DNA of 64,000 bases. Source: Rhodanobacter sp. Root480. GTDB taxonomy: Bacteria > Pseudomonadota > Gammaproteobacteria > Xanthomonadales > Rhodanobacteraceae. The stretch spans positions 1,254,755-1,318,754 of the forward strand of contig NZ_LMEX01000001.1 in NCBI RefSeq assembly GCF_001426645.1. Reading direction: 5' to 3'. A program made the translations under genes and the position numbers. The notes below the pieces were generated by a model. The model had not been told where the DNA came from. It saw only the letters and a list, made by a program, of their open reading frames with translations, and made no database searches. Position 1 is the first letter of the stretch; every line of letters begins with the position of its first letter. Below, one piece after another: positions 59,563 to 64,000 of this stretch.

Positions 59563-59675
59563 GGTGGCGGCCCCGCCAGCCACACCCCGGCACCCGAATC
59601 ATTCGCTACCGTTGCTTCCTTCCGGACCTGGCGGAGTTTGCGAACTATCGTCGCGGGGGGACCGACGGGGCCACC
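59563..59675 (-). ncRNA. ffs: 4.5S RNA (bacterial small SRP RNA)
   Basis: About 113 nt. The conserved domain IV apical loop reads GGTCCGGAAGGAAGCA with the GGAA tetraloop and symmetric loop. The 5' GGTGGCCCC and 3' GGGGCCGCCACC ends pair to close the long hairpin. It binds Ffh and targets membrane proteins co-translationally. A T6 run lies about 15 bases beyond the 3' end at 59543-59548. No separate promoter is visible; the tRNA-Ser gene is 57 bases upstream. Confidence 0.93.
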
Positions 59676-59732
59676 ATGGACGCGGGCTTCTGGAGCCCAG
59701 CACGCCGGCCGTAGCCGTCGCGCTTTTTTAAT

Positions 59733-59822
59733 TGGCGGAGAGAGCGGGATTCGAACCCGCGATAGGTTTTACCCTATACACACTTTCCAGGCGTGCTCCT
59801 TCAACCACTCGGACACCTCTCC
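59733..59822 (-). tRNA. tRNA-Ser (GGA)
   Basis: The 90-nt class II tRNA has a long variable arm (ATAGGGTAAAACCTAT), anticodon GGA in CCTGGAAAG, discriminator G and encoded CCA (complement at 59733-59735). It reads TCC/TCT codons. It probably shares a transcript with the 4.5S RNA gene. Confidence 0.94.
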
Positions 59823-59871
59823 GCAGGGTGAAACCGTCTTTGCAGGCAACGCCGCCCGACAAAGAAGCGGA

Positions 59872-59901
59872 AGGATAGCCGCTGGCTTGGGGTACAGGCA
59901 A
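59872..59901 (-). promoter_or_regulatory. Putative promoter of tRNA-Ser and ffs
   Basis: On the minus strand TTGCCT (59896-59901), 18 bases and TATCCT (59872-59877). It predicts a leader of about 45 bases before the tRNA. Confidence 0.5.
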
Positions 59902-59917
59902 GCGAATCGAGAGCGTT

Positions 59918-60676
59918 TCAGCCGGCGCTGGCACGCGGCACGGCGGGCGACGCCAGCGCAATGCGCTCGCCCGATATGGCGATGCGGTAGCCGCGCGCCG
60001 CGAGTGCGGCACCGTCGGCGGCGCTGCCGTAGTGGTAGAGCATCATCTGCCGACGCAGCGTCTCGGAGTACTCGCGCTCGATGTCGTCGACGCCGGTGTG
60101 CGACGGGTTGCCGACCAAACCGCAATCATGCGCGATCAGCATCGATTCGCCGGCCAGTGCGTGGAGCACTTCCGGGATCGGCCGCGTGTCGCCGGTGTAG
60201 GCAAAGCTGCCGTCCAGCGCCAAACCATACGAGGTGCCGGGGACGTGGTGGCGGGTGGCGAAGACGTCGAACCACAGGCCGTCCAGCCAGAAGCCGCGCG
60301 TGCATGGCACCAGGTGGAACGCCTCCCAGAAATTGACCCCGCCTTCGGCCAGCGCGCCGGGATAATCGGCCACCCGCGTCTGCAGCCACGGCAGCAGCGC
60401 GGCATGCGCGAAGACCCGGGTGCGACCGCGCAGGCGCTCGTCGAACCACAGTCGGGTGAACAACCGCTCCATGCCACCCACGTGATCCATGTGCGTGTGG
60501 GTGATGAAGATCGCCCGCGGCAAGCTGCCATAGGCGGCCTGGTAGCGGTCCAGCGTATCGGGCCCGCAATCGATCAACAGCAGCGGCTCGCCGTCGCGCT
60601 CCAGCACCACGGCGGAGGAACCCAGTTCCACCGCATGGGCGGCGCCCACTCCCAGAAAATGCAAATGCCAGTTCAT
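59918..60676 (-). CDS. MBL-fold metallohydrolase
   Basis: The 252-aa metallo-beta-lactamase-fold hydrolase resembles the RNase Z/PhnP-like group. The metal motif HTHMDH is at 60-65. Further likely ligands are in the ATRHHVPGTSYG, YTGDTRPI and IAHDCGL segments. The substrate is unknown; a phosphodiester is plausible. Its ATG overlaps the kdkA stop by 4 bases, so the two are translated together. That pairing suggests a role in lipopolysaccharide or phosphate-ester metabolism, which is inference. Confidence 0.82.
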   Translation of the reverse strand: MNWHLHFLGVGAAHAVELGSSAVVLERDGEPLLLIDCGPDTLDRYQAAYGSLPRAIFITHTHMDHVGGMERLFTRLWFDERLRGRTRVFAHAALLPWLQTRVADYPGALAEGGVNFWEAFHLVPCTRGFWLDGLWFDVFATRHHVPGTSYGLALDGSFAYTGDTRPIPEVLHALAGESMLIAHDCGLVGNPSHTGVDDIEREYSETLRRQMMLYHYGSAADGAALAARGYRIAISGERIALASPAVPRASAG

Positions 60677-61404
60677 GCCGACATCGTACGACGGTAGCCG
60701 CGCAGCAGTGGCTGCCACAGCTCGCGGTCGAAAGCGCTTTCATCCCCCGCCGCCGCACCCAGCTTCAGCAGCGAACGGCGCAGACGTTGCAGGTTGGCCT
60801 GTTGCCATGCCGCCTGGCGCGCACGCTTCCGGCCGCGATCGAAATCGATCAGGAACAATGCGTCCCCGCTCACCATCACATTGTGCGCGTTCAGATCCGC
60901 ATGCCAGATGCCTTCGCGATGAAAGCGCGCCACCAACGTACCCACGGCTTCGGCAAGCGCACCATCCAGTTGCCCCGCGGCCAGGCGTTCGGCCAGCGTG
61001 TGCGCATCGGCGATACGGCGGGTGATCAGGTCGGCGGTGTAGAACGCCCCCTGGCGGCAGTAGCGCGCGGCGACCGGTGTGGGGCCGGGCAACCCAAGCC
61101 GTTCGATCTCGGCAAGCAGATGGAATTCGGCGAAAGGGCGCGTGTGCACGGCGCCGCGCCAGAGGTAGCGATCACCCATCAGTGTGGCGACCAGTCCGCC
61201 ACGGCGGTAATGGCGCAGCACGCATTCACCCGCCGGCGTGTCGATCACCGCGACGCCACCGCGTCCGCCGGCTTGCACCCGCAACGCATCGCGCTCACGC
61301 CAGTACGCCGGCGCAAACCAGTCGTGCGTGACTTGTGCCGACAGCGCGGCGTCAAAGACAATCGCGCCGCCCGTCTCGTTAAGCGTCTCTTCCTGCATCA
61401 TCAT
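60673..61404 (-). CDS. kdkA: 3-deoxy-D-manno-octulosonic acid kinase
   Basis: The 243-aa kinase phosphorylates the first Kdo of lipid A at O-4, as in Haemophilus and xanthomonads that make a single phosphorylated Kdo. The kinase catalytic loop HADLNAHN is at 168-175, with D170 as base, and the metal aspartates are in LIDFDRG (186-192). The N-terminal lobe keeps VLRHYRRGG, in which lysine of a typical kinase appears replaced or shifted. It lies divergently 34 bases from a heptosyltransferase-like gene, fitting LPS core synthesis. AAGGA lies upstream of the first ATG. Confidence 0.88.
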   Translation of the reverse strand: MMMQEETLNETGGAIVFDAALSAQVTHDWFAPAYWRERDALRVQAGGRGGVAVIDTPAGECVLRHYRRGGLVATLMGDRYLWRGAVHTRPFAEFHLLAEIERLGLPGPTPVAARYCRQGAFYTADLITRRIADAHTLAERLAAGQLDGALAEAVGTLVARFHREGIWHADLNAHNVMVSGDALFLIDFDRGRKRARQAAWQQANLQRLRRSLLKLGAAAGDESAFDRELWQPLLRGYRRTMSA

Positions 61405-61438
61405 GCCCGGTGATCCTTCACGATTCTAACCCAGGCCC

Positions 61439-62494
61439 ATGACCCCCACCCCGACGACTCCCGCCTCGATCTGCCTGCTGCGCACCTCCGCCATCGGCGA
61501 TGTCACCCACGTGGTGCCGCTGGTGCGCACGCTGCAACAGGCGTGGCCGGAGGTGGCGCTGAAGTGGGTGGTCGGCAAGCTCGAACGCAAGCTGGTGGGC
61601 GACCTGCCCGGCGTGGCGTTTGTCACGTTCGACAAGGCCGCCGGCTGGTCGGGCATGCGCGCGGTGCATCAGGCGCTGCGCGGGCAGCGATTCGACGCGC
61701 TGCTGCAGATGCAGGTGGCGATGCGTTCCAACCTGTTGAGCCTGGGCATCAAGGCCAAACGCCGCATCGGCTACGACCGTGCACGTGCGCGCGATCTGCA
61801 TGGCCTGGTGATCAACGAACGCATCCCGGCGCGACGCGGCGAACACGTGCTGGATGCGATCGGTAGTTTCTGCGAGCCGCTGGGGCTGCAACAACGGCAG
61901 GTACGCTGGGATATCCCCGTGCCTGAGGAAGCGCACGAGTGGGCCGCCACGCAATTGCCCGGCGACACACCGACCCTGCTGGTGAGCCCTACGTCCAGCC
62001 ATGCGCTACGCAACTGGCGACCGGAGCGCTACGCCGCCGTGATGGATCACGCCAACGCGCGAGGCTGGCGCGTGGCGCTGGTCGGCGGGCCCTCGCCGAC
62101 CGAGCGCGACATGGCCGACGCGGTGCTGGCAGCCTGCAAACACGCGCCACTCGACCTCACCGGCAAGGACACCTTGAAGCGGTTGATGGCCCTGCTCGGC
62201 CGCGCGCACTTGCTGCTGACGCCCGACTCGGGCCCGATGCACATGGCCAACGCAGTCGGCACCAAGGTGCTGGGATTGCACGCCGCCAGCAATCCCGACC
62301 GCTCCGGCCCGTATTCCGACCGCCGCTGGTGCGTGAACAAATACGACGAGGCCGCCCGCCAATACCTGGGCAAACCAGCCAGCGAGATCGCCTGGGGAAG
62401 CAAGATCGAAAAGCCCGGCGTGATGGATCTGATCACCATCGACGACGCGATCGAACGCTACGAAGCCGCCGCCCACGAGATGGGTTTGCTGTAG
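61439..62494 (+). CDS. Glycosyltransferase family 9 (heptosyltransferase-like)
   Basis: The 351-aa enzyme resembles ADP-heptose:LPS heptosyltransferases (WaaC/WaaF/WaaQ). The N-terminal RTSAIGDVTHVVPLVRTL matches the RxxxxGD-acceptor segment. The C-terminal nucleotide-binding part contains SPTSSHALRNWRPERYA, LTGKDTLKRLMALL and LLTPDSGPMHMANAVGTKVLGLH. Which heptose it adds is not clear. It is divergent from kdkA. Its TAG stop (62492-62494) lies inside the left arm of a REPIN. Confidence 0.88.
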   Translation: MTPTPTTPASICLLRTSAIGDVTHVVPLVRTLQQAWPEVALKWVVGKLERKLVGDLPGVAFVTFDKAAGWSGMRAVHQALRGQRFDALLQMQVAMRSNLLSLGIKAKRRIGYDRARARDLHGLVINERIPARRGEHVLDAIGSFCEPLGLQQRQVRWDIPVPEEAHEWAATQLPGDTPTLLVSPTSSHALRNWRPERYAAVMDHANARGWRVALVGGPSPTERDMADAVLAACKHAPLDLTGKDTLKRLMALLGRAHLLLTPDSGPMHMANAVGTKVLGLHAASNPDRSGPYSDRRWCVNKYDEAARQYLGKPASEIAWGSKIEKPGVMDLITIDDAIERYEAAAHEMGLL

Positions 62495-62567
62495 GAGCGA
62501 CTTCAGTCGCGATGCTCTTGCTCTGAGGTCTCGTAGCTAAGGTATCGCGGCTGAAGCCGCTCCCACA
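62490..62567. repeat. REPIN: two inverted REP sequences
   Basis: TGTAGGAGCGACTTCAGTCG (from 62490) and CGGCTGAAGCCGCTCCCACA (ending 62567) are inverted copies of a REP sequence. Each has its own internal palindrome around TTCAG/CTGAA. The 30-base middle is unique. The left copy supplies the stop codon of the glycosyltransferase gene. Confidence 0.88.
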
Positions 62568-62575
62568 GGAGCTCG

Positions 62576-62974
62576 TCATTTCTGGCGGTAATCCTGGTAC
62601 GACTTTTCCTCGACCAGTTCCGAGCCCAGCTTCTGGTTGATCTCGCGCTTGAACGCGGCGCGTTCGTCGTTGCGGAAATACACCGAACGCGCCAGCTCGA
62701 TGAAGGCCGCATCGAACGTCTGCGCGCGCTCCATCAGGCGGATGTTGTCCTCGATGTCCCACAGTGCCTCGTTGACCGCCAGCAGGCGCGCGCGCTCATC
62801 GCTGATGTCGGTTTGCGACGCGGCGCTGTTGGCCCAGGTGGCGTTGAGCATGTCCAGCTCGTTGCGCACGTTGGCCAGCTTGGCCTCGTCGGTGATGCGG
62901 CGCGACTTGATTTCGAGGATGGTGATCTTGTCGATGAGTTCGCCATAGGACACCGGCGTCTGGATCAGGCTCAT
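62576..62974 (-). CDS. DUF6165 family protein
   Basis: The 132-aa protein is small, acidic and helical, with MSLIQTPVSYGELIDKITILEIKS, ALWDIEDNIR and SVYFRNDERAAFKREINQKLGSE, which I recognise as the DUF6165 family. No function is known to me; family members are often near LPS or glycosyltransferase genes, as here. It lies between a REPIN and hisS on the minus strand. Confidence 0.75.
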   Translation of the reverse strand: MSLIQTPVSYGELIDKITILEIKSRRITDEAKLANVRNELDMLNATWANSAASQTDISDERARLLAVNEALWDIEDNIRLMERAQTFDAAFIELARSVYFRNDERAAFKREINQKLGSELVEEKSYQDYRQK

Positions 62975-63078
62975 GGCTGGGGATTCCTTTGGGAAATTGA
63001 GGGTTCGGCTTGTTGGTGCCAAACCCGTTGTTCTTGTCGCGGAGTGGAAAGCGAGGCAGCCGACATCCGGCCCCGCCT

Positions 63079-64000
63079 TCAGCCCATCGCAGCGGCCTGC
63101 TCCAGCTCCACCCGCAACGTCTTGATCAATTCGCCGCGCGCCACCTCGAACTGATCCTGGCGGCGCAGGTCCTTCACGGTCACCACGCCCTTGGCCAGCT
63201 CGTCCTCGCCCAGCACGACCACGAAACGGATACCGGCGCGGTCGGCGTACTTGAATTGCTTGGCCAGCTTGCCGCCCTCCAGCACCACTTCGGTGGCGAT
63301 GCCGGCGCTGCGCAATTCGGTGGCAAGCGCGAGGTACGCCGGCAGTTGCGCCGGGTCCATCTGCGTCACCAGCACGTCCACCGTGCTCTGCGCGGTGTTG
63401 ATCAGGCCGGCGTCGCGCAACTGCCAGTACAGCCGGGTCAGCCCGATCGAGATGCCCACGCCGGGCAGGTGCGACTTGGTGTACTGGCCCGCCAGGTTCT
63501 CGTAGCGACCGCCGGAGCACACCGAGCCGATCTGCGGGTGATCGTTCAGCGTGGTCTCGTAGACCGTGCCGGTGTAGTAATCCAGGCCGCGCGCGATCGA
63601 CAGGTTCAGCACGAAATGCGATTCGGGCACGCCGAAATCGCGGATCATCGCCAGCACTTCCTTCAACTCGGCGCGGCCCTGCTCCATGATTTCCGGGCCG
63701 GCACCCAACGCGTCGAGCTTGTCGAAGGCGTCCTGCAGCGAGGTCGAACGCACCTGCACGAAAGCCAGGATCTTCTGCACCACGGCGGCGTCGAGACCGA
63801 AAACCTCGCCCACCAGGGTGTCGCGCACGGCGTCGGCGCCGCGCTTGTCCAGCTTGTCCACTTCACGCAACACCAGCATCTGCCGCTCGCCGTCGACGAT
63901 GCCCAGGCTCTCGAAGTAACCGCGCATCAGCTTGCGGTTGTTCAACTGGATGGTGAACGCGCCCACGTTCAATTCGCGGAACACGCTGTAGATCACCGCC
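63079..64000 (-). CDS. hisS: Histidine-tRNA ligase, 3' part (5' end outside window)
   Basis: About 307 C-terminal residues are visible; the gene runs past position 64000. The HisRS-specific motif [13 protein letters not shown] is present, then [29 protein letters not shown] (motif 3). The anticodon-binding domain follows, with [21 protein letters not shown]. It charges tRNA-His. An internal GTG at 63996 is not the start. Confidence 0.95.
   Translation of the reverse strand, partial: AVIYSVFRELNVGAFTIQLNNRKLMRGYFESLGIVDGERQMLVLREVDKLDKRGADAVRDTLVGEVFGLDAAVVQKILAFVQVRSTSLQDAFDKLDALGAGPEIMEQGRAELKEVLAMIRDFGVPESHFVLNLSIARGLDYYTGTVYETTLNDHPQIGSVCSGGRYENLAGQYTKSHLPGVGISIGLTRLYWQLRDAGLINTAQSTVDVLVTQMDPAQLPAYLALATELRSAGIATEVVLEGGKLAKQFKYADRAGIRFVVVLGEDELAKGVVTVKDLRRQDQFEVARGELIKTLRVELEQAAAMG

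Overview
The window is a stretch of core chromosome from a high-GC gammaproteobacterium, most likely of the order Lysobacterales (Xanthomonadales) and probably near Rhodanobacteraceae. I infer this from the gene orders (fabF-pabB-pabC-mltG-tmk-holB leading to pilZ; moxR-DUF58-tgpA), the KdkA-type Kdo kinase, the PilZ sequence, glutamine at GyrA position 83, and the GGGAAT-based intergenic repeats. No prophage, transposase, integron or CRISPR array is visible. Almost everything is conserved housekeeping DNA, so the unusual material lies in intergenic elements and a few local rearrangements.

Layout. 1-2400 (+): end of lpdA, a LOG-family gene, an AcuI/YhdH oxidoreductase and a pilH-like response regulator. 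2419-3871 (-): cbpA and an hsp20 gene with a heat-shock-like promoter. 4035-4532 (+): a peroxiredoxin. 4596-10880 (-): gyrA, mtnA and a class III PHA synthase pair (phaE, phaC). 10999-20456 (-): the classical operon metY(tRNA-fMet)-rimP-nusA-infB-rbfA-truB-rpsO-pnp, with promoter, tandem leader terminators and several intergenic hairpins. 20537-35452 (-): a complete 14-gene nuoA-N operon for respiratory complex I. 35749-50274 (-): a long cluster reading yceD-rpmF-fabH-fabD-fabG-acpP-fabF-pabB-pabC-mltG-tmk-holB, then a PIG-L deacetylase, a GAF-PAS-GGDEF-EAL protein and pilZ. 50418-56077 (+): a small membrane protein, maf, and a moxR-DUF58-tgpA-lipoprotein operon. 56142-59822 (-): a HIT protein, recR, ybaB, dnaX, the 4.5S RNA gene and tRNA-Ser(GGA). 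59918-64000: an MBL-fold hydrolase and kdkA (-), divergent from a family 9 glycosyltransferase (+); then a DUF6165 gene and the 3' part of hisS (-).

How the genes work together. The metY and nuo operons supply translation/transcription factors and the proton-pumping NADH dehydrogenase. The fab cluster makes fatty acids and is joined to folate (pabB/pabC), dTMP (tmk), clamp loading (holB) and peptidoglycan (mltG) genes by 1-4-base stop/start overlaps. The dnaX-ybaB-recR block serves replication and repair. kdkA and the heptosyltransferase-like gene point to lipopolysaccharide core assembly. pilH, pilZ and the GGDEF-EAL protein point to type IV pilus control.

The most interesting signal is a family of three intergenic elements (14970-15080, 32397-32550, 57110-57195). 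Each has inverted arms built from GGGAATN heptamers, lies inside an operon, and stops 7-11 bases before the next start codon. On the transcribed strand each 5' arm fits a G-quadruplex motif. Two of the three downstream genes (rbfA, recR) have no recognisable Shine-Dalgarno sequence.
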